From positions 1 through 39,294 of the forward strand of contig CADECM010000055.1 of NCBI GenBank assembly GCA_902825845.1: DNA of 39,294 bases, written 5' to 3'. The DNA comes from an uncultured beta proteobacterium (GTDB lineage: Bacteria; Pseudomonadota; Gammaproteobacteria; Burkholderiales; SG8-41). The position numbers and the translations under genes were made by a program. Of this stretch, positions 17,141-27,243 are shown piece after piece (position 1 is the first letter of the stretch; each line of letters starts with the position of its first letter). A model generated the notes under the pieces. It saw only the letters and a program-made list of their open reading frames with translations. It was not told the DNA's origin and searched no databases.

Positions 17141-17472
17141 ACGCGCCCGAGACAATGATCATGAATGAATGGGTGAAGGTCGGAGCGATCGACGACATAC
17201 CGCCACTCGGCGCGCGCGTGGTGAAAAGCGCGCACGGCGACATCGCAGTGTTTCGCAACGCCGACGACGAAGTATTCGCGTTGCTCGACAAGTGCCCGCA
17301 CAAGGGCGGGCCGCTGTCGCAGGGCATCGTGTTCGGCCGGCACGTCGCCTGCCCTTTGCACAACTGGAGCATCGGACTGGCGGACGGCGAAGCTGTAGCG
17401 CCCGATGTCGGTTGTGTGCGGCAGTTTGCGGTGAAGGTGGAGGGCGCTCAGGTGTTCGTTAAAATAAATTAA
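17137..17472 (+). CDS. nirD: NADH-nitrite reductase, small subunit (Rieske-type)
   Basis: A 111-residue Rieske-fold protein, the small subunit of NirBD. Unlike the E. coli protein, it keeps a full set of possible [2Fe-2S] ligands: Cys53-x-His55 (CPHKGG) and Cys72-x2-His75 (CPLHNW). Translation is coupled to nirB by a four-base overlap. A second start (MIMNEW, residue 7) is possible. The stop codon lies within the AT-rich stretch that becomes IHF-like element e. Confidence 0.93.
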   Translation: MNAPETMIMNEWVKVGAIDDIPPLGARVVKSAHGDIAVFRNADDEVFALLDKCPHKGGPLSQGIVFGRHVACPLHNWSIGLADGEAVAPDVGCVRQFAVKVEGAQVFVKIN

Positions 17473-17488
17473 TAAAATCAACTACTTA
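17468..17488 (+). promoter_or_regulatory. IHF-like element, copy e
   Basis: ATTAATAAAATCA then ACTACTTA. AATCAA-CTAC-TTA is a perfect WATCARNNNNTTR match. It overlaps the end of nirD and runs into a palindrome (AACTAC-TTAT-GTAGTT, 17480-17495). It lies between converging genes, so it is not an ordinary promoter element. Confidence 0.6.
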
Positions 17489-17547
17489 TGTAGTTTCCGA
17501 TAGCGCCGCACGATTGCGGTTCGGGATACCCTCGGCTGCCGTGTTGA

Positions 17548-18015
17548 TCACAGCCCCAGGTCGCTCAGTCCGGCATGATCGTCCGGGCGCCGACCCAGGG
17601 GCCAGTGGAACGCGCGATCGGTCGCCGCGATGGGAAGATCGTTGATGCTGGCGAAGCGGCGCTGCATGAAACCCTGTTCGTTGAATTCCCAATTCTCATT
17701 GCCGTAGGAACGAAACCACTGCCCGGAATCGTCATGCCATTCATAGGCAAAGCGCACGGCGATGCGATTTTCCGTAAAGGCCCACAGTTCCTTGATGAGC
17801 CGGTAGTCCAGCTCCTTCGCCCATTTCCGTACCAGAAACTCTCGCACCGCTTCCCGTCCGCAGGGAAACTCCGCACGGTTGCGCCAGCGGGTGTCCTGCG
17901 TATAGACCAGCACCACACGGTCGGGATCTCGCGTGTTCCAGGCATCTTCGGCCATGCGAACCTTCTGGCGGGCGGATGCTTGGTTAAATGGTGGGACCGG
18001 CGGCCTGGTTTCCAT
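17548..18015 (-). CDS. DUF1348 (NTF2-like) protein
   Basis: A 155-residue NTF2-fold protein matching DUF1348, with [59 protein letters not shown] and a final [15 protein letters not shown]. The family is widespread and small; no reaction is established. The start [11 protein letters not shown] has GAGG eight bases upstream; the longer open frame is not supported. It faces nirD, with only an IHF-like site and a palindrome between them. It may be downstream of the nrtA-like gene, but a 174-base gap separates them. Confidence 0.88.
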   Translation of the reverse strand: METRPPVPPFNQASARQKVRMAEDAWNTRDPDRVVLVYTQDTRWRNRAEFPCGREAVREFLVRKWAKELDYRLIKELWAFTENRIAVRFAYEWHDDSGQWFRSYGNENWEFNEQGFMQRRFASINDLPIAATDRAFHWPLGRRPDDHAGLSDLGL

Positions 18016-18189
18016 GGACGACCTCAAGGGGTTGTTCAACAATTGGCTTGATGCACAGCTATTTTTTCGCAACGACTTCGTGCCCGTCCAGCCGGCCGTT
18101 GTTGTCGCAAAGGCCGTGCACTCAAAGCGGCAGGCTACTCCAATCATTGCAGCTTTGCGACATCGAGGCCGACGGGTTTTTGCAATCCC

Positions 18190-19434
18190 TTAAGTGGTTT
18201 CTGATGCCGGCTTCTCGGCGTCAAAGACTTTGCCCATGATGGTGTGCTTGCGGTATTGGTGCTTGGGCGCAGTCAGCCCAAGCTCAGCCATGCGCTTGCG
18301 GGCATCGGTGACCAGAAACACGCGCTCCGCAATGTCCTTGAAGTTTACCTGCTCTTTAAGATAGCCCCAGCGCTTCATTTGCACCAGCATCCAGACTCCC
18401 ATCGATTGCCACGGGTACGGATCGAAATCGATGCGGCCGCCCATTTCGCGAATGTTGCCCAGCCCGTCCGCAAAGCGTCCGGTGAGCACCTGCTCAACCA
18501 CCGTCAAGGGCTGATTGAGGTAGTTTGCGGGCGCAATCATTTCGGCAATGCCTTTGCGATTTGACGGAATTTGCGCAAAGCGGGTCGCCTGCATCAGTGC
18601 GCGCATGATCGCGCCATAGGTATTGGGATGCTTTTTGACAAATGCCACCGTGGATGCAAACGAACAACACGGATGGCCGTTCCAGATTTCACTGGTGAGT
18701 GCATGAATGAACCCGATGCCCTCGTACACCGCGCGCTGGTTGAACGGCTCGGCCACGATAAAACCATCAATGTTGCCGGATTTCATATTGGCGACCATGT
18801 CGGGTGGCGCCATCACCCGCAACTGGACATCCTTGTCGGGGTCCAGTCCGTGTTCCGCCAGATAATGGCGCAACAGGAAATTGTGCATCGAATAGTCGAA
18901 GGGTATGCCGAATTTCAGGCCGCGCCACTGTTTCGGATCCCGGCGGTCTTTGTGTTTGATATGCAGCGTGATGGCGTTGCCATTGATGTTCTGAATGGCG
19001 GGGATCACCATCGGCACGGCTGTCGAGCCGGCGCCGAGGGATATCGCCAGCGGCATCGGCGCCAGCATCTGCGAGGTGTCGTATTCGCCGGACAGCGTTT
19101 TGTCGCGCACCACCGCCCAGCCCGCGGTTTTGACCAGCGACACATTAAGGCCCTCCTTCGCATACAGTCCTGCAGAATGCGCGAATATCATGGGCGTCGC
19201 GCAGGTGATTGGAAGGAATCCGATGCGCACGTTCTTTTTTTCGATCGGTCCGGTCGGTTCGGCCGCCAGGGCATCAAGCGCCGTTACGGGAACCAGGCTG
19301 CCGATCGCAGCCAGCGCGGCCGTTTTGCCCACGGCACGCAGAAACAAGCGGCGCTCGCGGGCATCGGGAACCAGGCTGCGGAGCAGGGCGTCCTCCAGCA
19401 CGTCGCGGTTATGGTGGTAATCCGGGCCTGACAT
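18190..19434 (-). CDS. CmpA/NrtA family ABC transporter substrate-binding protein (solitary)
   Basis: A 414-residue binding protein of the NrtA/CmpA family, which capture nitrate, nitrite, bicarbonate or cyanate in the periplasm. A twin-arginine-like leader (ERRLFLRAVGKTAALAAIG, about residues 28-60) is preceded by a charged 27-residue stretch. Family segments include IGFLPITCATPMIFAHSAGLY, FGIPFDYSMHNFLLRHYL and WNGHPCCSF. No permease or ATPase gene is adjacent, so it must use another transporter (such as NrtB at 38321) or act as a sensor protein. GGAAA upstream supports the ATG. It is the last gene of the likely rhodanese operon and a paralogue of the protein at 36886. Confidence 0.88.
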   Translation of the reverse strand: MSGPDYHHNRDVLEDALLRSLVPDARERRLFLRAVGKTAALAAIGSLVPVTALDALAAEPTGPIEKKNVRIGFLPITCATPMIFAHSAGLYAKEGLNVSLVKTAGWAVVRDKTLSGEYDTSQMLAPMPLAISLGAGSTAVPMVIPAIQNINGNAITLHIKHKDRRDPKQWRGLKFGIPFDYSMHNFLLRHYLAEHGLDPDKDVQLRVMAPPDMVANMKSGNIDGFIVAEPFNQRAVYEGIGFIHALTSEIWNGHPCCSFASTVAFVKKHPNTYGAIMRALMQATRFAQIPSNRKGIAEMIAPANYLNQPLTVVEQVLTGRFADGLGNIREMGGRIDFDPYPWQSMGVWMLVQMKRWGYLKEQVNFKDIAERVFLVTDARKRMAELGLTAPKHQYRKHTIMGKVFDAEKPASETT

Positions 19435-19547
19435 GATGTGTTTCCTTGTAGTAAGCGTGGGGATGGTTCATTGGGCAATGTTCGCGTGTGGCCCCGTCGA
19501 CAAGGCCCGCGCAGCGCGAGCCCAGCGCCATGTCCTGGCCATGCACG

Positions 19548-20774
19548 TTACGCCGCCAAGGAGAACGTCATCGGCATGGAGCGTGACTTAAGCCGCACCG
19601 GCACATCGACAATGGCGAATCCGGGTGACGGTTGTTGCGACAGGGCCGCGGCAATGACGAGCGCCTGACGATGTATCGGCTCGATAAAGCGACAGGTCTT
19701 GCCCCCGAACGAGGCGCAATCGCCGAGCGCGTATATGGACGCGTCGCTGGTGCGCAGGGTGCGCGGATCCACGGCATAGCCATTGTTGAAGGCCAGTCCG
19801 GCCGTGCGTGCCAGGCGTGCTTCGGTGCGCAAGCCGGTGGCGGCGAGGACCAGATCGGCGTGAAGCGTTTCGTTGCCCAGATCGACATCGACACCGGCGC
19901 TGGCCTTGCGCACGGATAGAACGCGGGCGGCGCCGATGAATCGCACGCCGCTCGCGGCAAGTTCCTGTACAAAGCTGTGCGCGATGTCGGGGGCGGCCAA
20001 TCCCGGCAACGGTTGCGGTGCGGCGTCGAGCAGCGTAACGCGATGTCCGGCGCCCGCCAGATCGTCGGCCAGTTCACACCCCACCAGACCGGCACCGATG
20101 ATGGCAACATGCTTGGGCGTATCACCCACCGCGGCGCGAAAGCGCGCGTAGTGATCCAGATGATTAATGCGCCACAGGTGCCTGTTCGATTCGGCATCCA
20201 GCGGCAGCGGCGCGGGAGAGGCGCCCAGCGCCAGCACCAGTTGCCCATAGGCAATGTCGCCGCGCGTGGTGCGCACGCGGCGTCGCGCTGCGTCGATGCC
20301 GCTGACCCACGTTCCGTGCAACAGGCGCAGGTTGAGACGCCGCGCTGCACTGTCGCCGCTTTCGCTGACCACGGACACGGCAGTGTGCCCCTGTGCCAGC
20401 GCCACCGACAGCAGCGGTTTGGGATAGACGCAGGCCGTGCAGCCGCTGACCATGACCAGGGGCCTTGCCGCATCCGTGGCACGCACCGCGTTTGCCACGG
20501 CCCAGCCGGCAATACCACCGCCGACAATCACGACGGGAGGGGGTGCATGGCGTGCGGCGATCGGGGGCGCGGCCTGCGCCGTGCGCGCGATGCTGGCGAC
20601 GATAAGGGGTTCGAAGTCGCCTTTGCCCACGCCGCACGTGGGGCACATCCAGTCGTCGGGTATGTCATCAAAACGCGTGCCCGGCGCCAGCCCGCCGTCG
20701 GGATCACCCAGCGCTTCGTCATAGATGTAGCCGCACGCGCGGCAGATGAATTGACGAAACGCGGCCGCGCTCAC
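19548..20774 (-). CDS. Rubredoxin-rubredoxin reductase fusion
   Basis: A 408-residue fusion. Residues 1-55 are a rubredoxin with Cys11, Cys14, Cys44 and Cys47 ([18 protein letters not shown] and WMCPTCG). Residues 75-400 form an FAD/NAD(P)-binding reductase: [35 protein letters not shown] and YALGDCAS. Such fusions pass electrons from NAD(P)H through FAD to the rubredoxin iron. The start is GTG, overlapping the acyl-CoA dehydrogenase stop as GTGA, so translation is coupled. Proximity to NasA suggests a donor role, which is inference; rubredoxins also serve oxygenases and peroxide reduction. Confidence 0.9.
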   Translation of the reverse strand: MSAAAFRQFICRACGYIYDEALGDPDGGLAPGTRFDDIPDDWMCPTCGVGKGDFEPLIVASIARTAQAAPPIAARHAPPPVVIVGGGIAGWAVANAVRATDAARPLVMVSGCTACVYPKPLLSVALAQGHTAVSVVSESGDSAARRLNLRLLHGTWVSGIDAARRRVRTTRGDIAYGQLVLALGASPAPLPLDAESNRHLWRINHLDHYARFRAAVGDTPKHVAIIGAGLVGCELADDLAGAGHRVTLLDAAPQPLPGLAAPDIAHSFVQELAASGVRFIGAARVLSVRKASAGVDVDLGNETLHADLVLAATGLRTEARLARTAGLAFNNGYAVDPRTLRTSDASIYALGDCASFGGKTCRFIEPIHRQALVIAAALSQQPSPGFAIVDVPVRLKSRSMPMTFSLAA

Positions 20775-21904
20775 GCGGGCAGCTCCTGAGCCGACAACCG
20801 GGCGATTTCCTTGCGCAGGTGCTTGATCGCAGGCGTGACGATGGCGACGAAGTGCGCTTCGCGGATGCGCCGCTGCGGCGCGGCATTCATCAGGTAACCG
20901 CGAGCACCCTGATGCAGCAGCGCGGATTGCGTGGCGCGCAGGCTCAGTTCGCCGCAGTGCGCGCGAGCATCAAGCACGTCCAGAAAATATTCACCGTCCG
21001 ATTCGAACGGTGTGGCTGCCAGCCGCAGAATGCGCTGTTTCAGGTCATCCAGTTCGCACTGCAAGTCATCCGGGCGGTTATCCAGAAATCGATTGACGTG
21101 GCCAAGCTGCTGTTCGACCGCCCACATCGAGTCAATCGCGCCCTGCACCACGCCCAGCGCCATGCCGGTTTGCTGCAGGATGAAGGCGCCCTTGATGCGC
21201 CTGATGTACGGCGCCACCGGGTCCGCGATGACTTCCGCCTCGCTCACAAACAGATTGGTTGCCCGCACACTGAGCGTGCTGGTGCCCTCCATGCCGGAGA
21301 AGGTCGGGCAGTGCTTCAAGGTCACGCCAGGTGCGCTGCAATCGAGCAGAAACATTACGTGACGCGACGGATCATTGTCGATTTCGCAAACCGCGCCCAG
21401 GTAATGGCCCGGCCCGATGTTGCTGACCCAGGGCAGTGTGCCGTTCACCACATAGCCGCCGTGTACGGGACGGCCCTGGAGCAACAGGGTTTCAATTCCG
21501 GCGAAGGTTTTCATCGGGTTGGACATGCCGGTGCCGCCGAGGGTGTCACCGTTGATGTGGCAGTCGAGCCTGCGTTCGATCAGCGCGGCATTGCCGGATT
21601 GCTCGATGTACAGCGAGCATGCATTCTGGCACCACATCATGAAGCCGGTGGACATGCACACAGACGAAACTTCGGCCATGGCCTGAATGGCCGCCGCATA
21701 GTCGGCGTTGCCGCGTGGCGCTGCCATCTGCACGCGATAAGCGCCGGCTGCACCCAGCGCCTGCAGCACCTCACGCGGATAGTAGCCCTCGCGGTCGATT
21801 TTCTCGGTGAGGGGCGCGAGTTTACCGGCGGCAATCTCCCGTACACGCTGCAACAGCAACCCGGCGTGTGGGCGTTCCTCCATGGGTGCGTCGGGAATTT
21901 TCAT
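20771..21904 (-). CDS. Acyl-CoA dehydrogenase family flavoprotein
   Basis: A 377-residue protein of the acyl-CoA dehydrogenase superfamily. The middle domain has [35 protein letters not shown] and [20 protein letters not shown]; the C-terminal helical domain has [18 protein letters not shown] and [22 protein letters not shown]. The superfamily also includes flavin monooxygenases and nitroalkane oxidases, so the name should not be taken as proof of fatty-acid oxidation. Its stop overlaps the GTG start of the rubredoxin-reductase, pairing a flavoprotein with a reductase; a reductase-fed oxidoreductase is possible. The substrate is unknown. Confidence 0.85.
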   Translation of the reverse strand: MKIPDAPMEERPHAGLLLQRVREIAAGKLAPLTEKIDREGYYPREVLQALGAAGAYRVQMAAPRGNADYAAAIQAMAEVSSVCMSTGFMMWCQNACSLYIEQSGNAALIERRLDCHINGDTLGGTGMSNPMKTFAGIETLLLQGRPVHGGYVVNGTLPWVSNIGPGHYLGAVCEIDNDPSRHVMFLLDCSAPGVTLKHCPTFSGMEGTSTLSVRATNLFVSEAEVIADPVAPYIRRIKGAFILQQTGMALGVVQGAIDSMWAVEQQLGHVNRFLDNRPDDLQCELDDLKQRILRLAATPFESDGEYFLDVLDARAHCGELSLRATQSALLHQGARGYLMNAAPQRRIREAHFVAIVTPAIKHLRKEIARLSAQELPA

Positions 21905-21934
21905 CTCGGGCGGGTTCGCGTCGGCGGCGCGCGA

Positions 21935-22489
21935 TCAGGCCAGCGCGATCTCGAACGGTATCGGGTTGCGCATGGAATTGGCGACGGGCGAGTACATATT
22001 GGCGTGTTGTACAATCTCGTCGAGCACCGCGCGCGTGGCATCACCCTCGACCACCACCTTGACGCGTATGGCCTGGAAGCCCATTTGCGACGGCTCCATG
22101 GTTGCACCACCTGCTCCCCACGCCGCCGGGTTTCCGATGTCGCCTTCGAGAAACAATTCAAGTTTGGACAATTTCACCTGTTTCCATGTGGCGACCGCCG
22201 TGATGCCCACCGCGAGACATCCCCCCAGCGCGGACAACACGATCTCGCCGGGCGCAGCCGCGGTGTTCTGGCCGAACAGATGCAGAGGTTCATCCACCAC
22301 CACCGGGTGATGATCTGCCACATAGCTGAATGACCGATATTGGCCCTCCATCACGGTGTGTACCTTGTTGGTGCCGCGCTTGGCGGGATTCTCGCGGCCG
22401 GCTTCGGCAAACTTCAGCAGGCCATCGCGGTCGATGGGGCGCAGATAGGTCTTGACGGTTTGAGCGGGCAGATCGGTCAGGTCGGTCAT
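21935..22489 (-). CDS. OsmC family protein
   Basis: A 184-residue OsmC/Ohr-fold protein. The first peroxidatic-type cysteine, Cys91, lies in LSALGGCLAVGITAVA. The second cysteine position is in NMYSPVANS, where the usual CP is SP, so the classic two-cysteine hydroperoxide reductase centre is incomplete. Some OsmC proteins act in sulfur transfer or bind small molecules instead. It sits 30 bases upstream of the acyl-CoA dehydrogenase gene and 45 bases after the rhodanese gene, in the same direction, so the set is likely one operon. Confidence 0.85.
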   Translation of the reverse strand: MTDLTDLPAQTVKTYLRPIDRDGLLKFAEAGRENPAKRGTNKVHTVMEGQYRSFSYVADHHPVVVDEPLHLFGQNTAAAPGEIVLSALGGCLAVGITAVATWKQVKLSKLELFLEGDIGNPAAWGAGGATMEPSQMGFQAIRVKVVVEGDATRAVLDEIVQHANMYSPVANSMRNPIPFEIALA

Positions 22490-22534
22490 GGGTGTTTGCC
22501 TCGTTAATGGGGAAATTCGGTCAGGGCTGGTGTT

Positions 22535-23398
22535 TCAAGCTGCCATTTGCAGCACGCCTTCGTCGATGGGCAACGTAAAGTCGCGCGACCACTCGTTCCA
22601 CGAACCGAAGTACATTTTCACGTGCTTGAAGCCCGATTCCTTGAGCGCAAGGTAGGTGTTCGACGCGCGTGCGCCCTTGAAGCAATAGAGGTAAATATTT
22701 GAGTCGACCGTCACGCCGACCGTGCGCATTTCGGCACGCACTTCCAGTGGGCTCTTGAACATCGGCCCGGCAGGCGAGGGCTTCATCAGGCGGTACCACT
22801 CTAGCCAGGTGGCATTGGGCAGCCGCCCTTTGCGCGGGGTGAAGTCCGGGCCGTATGGCGAGGAACTGGTACCCACCCACTCGTCCACGTCGCGCACGTC
22901 GAGCTTGACAATCGCCGGGTCGTCCAGTGCCTTTAAGACCTCATAGCGATCGATCATCACCGCGCCGGGCGTGATGGACAGCGGGAATGTTGCCGCAAGC
23001 GGCGCGGGCGCCTGGGTGGAAAGTGCCATGCCGGCCTTGTTCCACGCGCCCAGGCCGCCGTGCAGCACCTTGATGCTGGGATAGCCAAAATGGGTAAGCA
23101 AAAAGTAACCGCGGCACGACTGGCCGAAGCCTGAATTCATGGTGTCTTCATACAGCACTGCGGTTTCCTTGCCGGAAAGGCCGATGCGGCCGAACTCGGC
23201 GGCAAACTTGGCCGTCATCTCCTCCAGGCCCTCGGGCGTCGAGGTGGCAAGGTAGGTAAAGATGTCGCGCAGATTCACAGCGCCGGGGATGTGTCCAGCG
23301 GCATACGCTTCGGGGTCGCGTGTGTCGATGATGACCAGCGGCGTGGTTTTTTGCAGGTCCACCAGTTGCTGGGGGTCGATCAGAATGCCGGATTCCAT
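22535..23398 (-). CDS. Tandem-rhodanese sulfurtransferase
   Basis: A 287-residue protein with two rhodanese domains. The first has VIIDTRDPEAYAAGHIPGAVN and lacks an active-site cysteine (AVLYEDTMNSG). The second has KLDVRDVDEWVG and the active Cys239 in YCFKGARAS, so one catalytic site remains, as in thiosulfate sulfurtransferases. It is the first gene of the minus-strand group and has an excellent sigma-54 promoter about 94 bases before its start codon. The leader is otherwise unremarkable. Its role with OsmC and the rubredoxin-reductase is unproven. Confidence 0.9.
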   Translation of the reverse strand: MESGILIDPQQLVDLQKTTPLVIIDTRDPEAYAAGHIPGAVNLRDIFTYLATSTPEGLEEMTAKFAAEFGRIGLSGKETAVLYEDTMNSGFGQSCRGYFLLTHFGYPSIKVLHGGLGAWNKAGMALSTQAPAPLAATFPLSITPGAVMIDRYEVLKALDDPAIVKLDVRDVDEWVGTSSSPYGPDFTPRKGRLPNATWLEWYRLMKPSPAGPMFKSPLEVRAEMRTVGVTVDSNIYLYCFKGARASNTYLALKESGFKHVKMYFGSWNEWSRDFTLPIDEGVLQMAA

Positions 23399-23502
23399 GG
23401 GCCATCTCCTGGGTTGAGATCATTAATACGCTTGCAGATTCATCGTGGTGTGCGTGCACTGAAATGGGGTGACCGAGCGTTTCAGGTGCATGCCCTTGTC
23501 AA

Positions 23503-23518
23503 CGCAACTTGCGTGCCA
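23503..23518 (-). promoter_or_regulatory. Sigma-54 promoter of the rhodanese operon
   Basis: On the minus strand TGGCACGCAAGTTGCG matches the sigma-54 consensus (TGGCACG-N4-TTGC) completely. Transcription should start near 23492, about 94 bases before the rhodanese ATG. It lies in the spacer opposite a gene for a sigma-54 activator. Confidence 0.8.
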
Positions 23519-23567
23519 AGTCCGGTAGGCCGACGGCTTGCGAGGCGAGCAGCGCGAAAAGCCACTT

Positions 23568-23584
23568 GTTTTCACAGAGAAAAC
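23568..23584. promoter_or_regulatory. Candidate activator site in the divergent spacer
   Basis: A perfect 6-base inverted repeat with a 5-base spacer (GTTTTC-ACAGA-GAAAAC), centred about 84 bases upstream of the predicted rhodanese transcription start. This is the distance expected for an enhancer of the divergent NifA/NtrC-type activator. A GGTGCACC palindrome lies at about 23600. Both are candidates only. Confidence 0.35.
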
Positions 23585-23636
23585 GGCCTGTCGGCTGCGG
23601 TGCACCGTTCACGTACTGCAATTCAGGATAAGCCGC

Positions 23637-23652
23637 TGGCCCAAAAAGTGCT
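23637..23652 (+). promoter_or_regulatory. Weak sigma-54-like site before the activator gene
   Basis: TGGCCCAAAAAGTGCT keeps GG and GC ten bases apart but lacks the rest of the consensus. If used, the activator would be made from a sigma-54 promoter of its own, starting near 23663. Confidence 0.25.
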
Positions 23653-23687
23653 TACATCAAACGAGCATTTTGTTAACACTTTGGCTA

Positions 23688-25307
<1,620 letters not shown>

Positions 25308-25470
25308 CGCAATGGCCTTGCCGCAGGGGTGTCTGAGGCGCAAGCGGCCGCGGGAAGCAATGCGGCGCTCAACCTGAACATCGGCCCCGCAGACGGCACG
25401 CCGTCGTGTCCGGTGTCGGATGGGTGCAGGGCTTGGCGCGAGAGTCGGGGTAATCAAGTCATCTAAAATA

Positions 25471-25491
25471 TATAATAAAATCAGTTACTTA
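25471..25491 (+). promoter_or_regulatory. IHF-like element, copy f
   Basis: TATAATAAAATCA then GTTACTTA. AATCAG-TTAC-TTA is a perfect match to WATCARNNNNTTR. It lies between the converging activator and SRPBCC genes, in a stretch (25308-25604) with no gene. Confidence 0.58.
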
Positions 25492-25534
25492 TGTGAAATC
25501 CGTGCATGCCTGTGTGCAGGCGGATTGCCCACTC

Positions 25535-25571
25535 CCCGCAGAAGAGAGGCTGGGGCTGCGGGACGCTTTTT
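25535..25571 (+). terminator. Weak terminator-like hairpin
   Basis: CCCGCAG (25535-25541) pairs with CTGCGGG (25556-25562) across a 14-base loop, followed by TTTTT. A possible terminator for the activator gene, but the loop is long. Confidence 0.3.
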
Positions 25572-25604
25572 AAGTTTCAATAGAAGCAGAATAGAGGCGA
25601 TTTT

Positions 25605-26027
25605 TCATGGTTTGGTCTCACACCGCTGCTGGAGTGCCGCGGCAAATGCCTCGAATGCCGGCTGCATATCCGGTATCGACCTGGTGATGAGCGGCGCCAT
25701 CAAACCGCTGAAGGTTTCGCGCATCGCAAACTGCGTGCCGCCGGCCAGGGGCGTCAGTGTGTAGGTGCGTTCGCCCTTGAACAATCCCAGCGGCATGCCG
25801 CCGGTCCACACCATGCGCAACGGCGGTTCGAACACGCTGACCTTGACCGGAAACGCGCGGCCGGGACTCAACCTGGCATACACTGTGATTTTTTGACCGG
25901 GCGCAATCGTGCCGTCGACTCTATCGACGGTGGGATTCCACGCTGTCCATGAGGCGGCATCGGTCAACACGTCCCACACCGCCTGCGGCGTGGCCTGAAT
26001 CAGCGTGGTAGTCGCAAAGGCTTTCAT
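25605..26027 (-). CDS. SRPBCC family protein
   Basis: A 140-residue START-like (SRPBCC) lipid- or ligand-binding-fold protein. The opening TTLIQATPQAVWDVLTDAASWTAWNP and the middle LTPLAGGTQFAMRETFSG are typical. The start ATG at 26027 follows GGGAG by five bases. No specific ligand can be named. The next gene upstream, a DUF6855 protein, is 24 bases away in the same direction, so they may share a transcript. Confidence 0.85.
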   Translation of the reverse strand: MKAFATTTLIQATPQAVWDVLTDAASWTAWNPTVDRVDGTIAPGQKITVYARLSPGRAFPVKVSVFEPPLRMVWTGGMPLGLFKGERTYTLTPLAGGTQFAMRETFSGLMAPLITRSIPDMQPAFEAFAAALQQRCETKP

Positions 26028-26051
26028 CAAATCTCCCGCGAAGGATGGGCG

Positions 26052-26459
26052 CTACTTCGCGCGCATGCGATTGTTCCTGGGGTTGTGCTCGAGCTCGGCG
26101 AGCCCCAGCGCTTCCATCAGCGGCGGCAGATAAACGCCGAAGCGGCCGCGCAAGCCTTTTTTCAGGCCATACCAGCCGCCCACCGGGTTTTTCGGCGAAC
26201 GGCCCCACGCTTCCACCGTGCCGTCCGTGGCGGGCTTTTGTTCGTCGGCGCCGCCGAGTTCCACCCAATCCTTGGCCGCTTTCAGCATCTTGTGCAGATC
26301 GTCCACACAGCGTGCGTCGTAGAGCAGCACGGTTTTGCCCACGGTGCACACCAGCACTTTTTTGCCGTCTTTTTCGCTGGCATGCATGGTGTACGCCGAC
26401 GTGCCCGGCGGCGTTTTCAACTGCCACGGGTTGTCCTGGGTGCGGTCGAGCTTGGCCAT
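26052..26459 (-). CDS. DUF6855 family protein
   Basis: A 135-residue hydrophilic protein that I recognise as the DUF6855 type, with MAKLDRTQDNPWQLKTPPG at the start, VLVCTVGKTVLLYDARCVDDL in the middle, and GGWYGLKKGLRGRFGVYLPP plus ALGLAELEHNPRNNRMRAK at the end. The function is unknown. A strong AAGGAGAT precedes the ATG. It sits downstream of an ArsR-SRPBCC pair, and a TAAC-N6-GTTA palindrome in its leader matches the one before arsR. Confidence 0.72.
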   Translation of the reverse strand: MAKLDRTQDNPWQLKTPPGTSAYTMHASEKDGKKVLVCTVGKTVLLYDARCVDDLHKMLKAAKDWVELGGADEQKPATDGTVEAWGRSPKNPVGGWYGLKKGLRGRFGVYLPPLMEALGLAELEHNPRNNRMRAK

Positions 26460-26498
26460 ACGATCTCCTTTCGGCAGGGTGGTTGATGCAATGTGGGC

Positions 26499-26512
26499 TA
26501 ACGTGTTCGTTA
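26499..26512. promoter_or_regulatory. Second ArsR-like operator
   Basis: TAAC-N6-GTTA, the same half-sites and spacing as the palindrome at 27244. It lies at the end of the SRPBCC gene, 40 bases before the DUF6855 start, and may let the ArsR protein control DUF6855 as well. Confidence 0.4.
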
Positions 26513-26935
26513 CCTATCGACTACGGCCTGGCGCAGTGCCGCCAGCACCACGTCCCACGAGCGCCCAAAAATCGGTGCGCGCTTATCCCATACATCCTGA
26601 CTGCCTGCGAGCGGACGGTGGAGTATGCTGACGCGCGTGCCGTCGCCCTCGGCGGCAAAACGTATTTCGGCTTCCGTCGGGTGCGCGGCATCGGTGCCCA
26701 TGAAAAAATCCAGCACAATGCGATGCGGCGGTTGCCACAGCCGCACGCGCCCCAGATCGAGCTCGGTGCCGTTACTCGCGCGTTCGTAAAAGCGGCCGCC
26801 TGCGAGCAGGAAAAGTTCACTGTCGGGGTCGTTCAGGTGCCGGCGCTCGGGTGGCCACCACAGGCTGATTTTCCCGGTGAACAACGCAAAAGCCTCCGGC
26901 GGCGTGAGCGGCAATAACACCGATTTTTCGATCAC
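26510..26935 (-). CDS. SRPBCC / AHSA1-type protein paired with ArsR
   Basis: A 141-residue SRPBCC-fold protein starting at GTG (26935) that overlaps the arsR stop as GTGA. The N terminus IEKSVLLPLTPPEAFALFTGKISLWWPPE and the C-terminal AGSQDVWDKRAPIFGRSWDVVLAAL region are typical of AHSA1-like proteins linked to ArsR regulators. The role is unknown; such pairs often bind small hydrophobic ligands. Confidence 0.85.
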   Translation of the reverse strand: MIEKSVLLPLTPPEAFALFTGKISLWWPPERRHLNDPDSELFLLAGGRFYERASNGTELDLGRVRLWQPPHRIVLDFFMGTDAAHPTEAEIRFAAEGDGTRVSILHRPLAGSQDVWDKRAPIFGRSWDVVLAALRQAVVDR

Positions 26936-27225
26936 TTGCGTCGCGCCGCCAACGATTGCAGACGATTGAGCGCAGTGCCCCAAAAATCGTCCAGATAGTC
27001 GCGCACCGAAGCGAACCCCTGCACCCGCACCGCATACAAATTCGTGGTGCCGCGCTTGTGCGCCTCCACCAGGCCGGCCTCGGACAACACGGCCAAGTGC
27101 CGCGACACCGCGGGGCGGCTTACCGGAAAGCGCTCGGCCAACTGCGCCACCGACAACGGCCCCGCGCGAAGTTCATGCAAAATCGCGCGGCGTACCGGGT
27201 TACCCAGCGCGTCAAGAGCGTGCAT
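26932..27225 (-). CDS. ArsR family transcriptional regulator
   Basis: A 97-residue winged-helix repressor: ALDALGNPVRRAILHEL, LSVAQLAERFPVSRPAVSRHLAVL (recognition helix) and VEAHKRGTTNLYAV (wing). No metal-binding cysteines are visible, so it probably does not sense arsenic. It is translationally coupled to the SRPBCC gene. An 18-base palindrome 18 bases before its start is a likely self-regulatory operator. Confidence 0.9.
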   Translation of the reverse strand: MHALDALGNPVRRAILHELRAGPLSVAQLAERFPVSRPAVSRHLAVLSEAGLVEAHKRGTTNLYAVRVQGFASVRDYLDDFWGTALNRLQSLAARRK

Positions 27226-27243
27226 GGATCGTCAAGGATTATT

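Noticed and set aside
25310..25460. A small coding gene in the spacer after the activator gene
   Set aside because: The short open frames on both strands have no start with a ribosome-binding site and no recognisable similarity.
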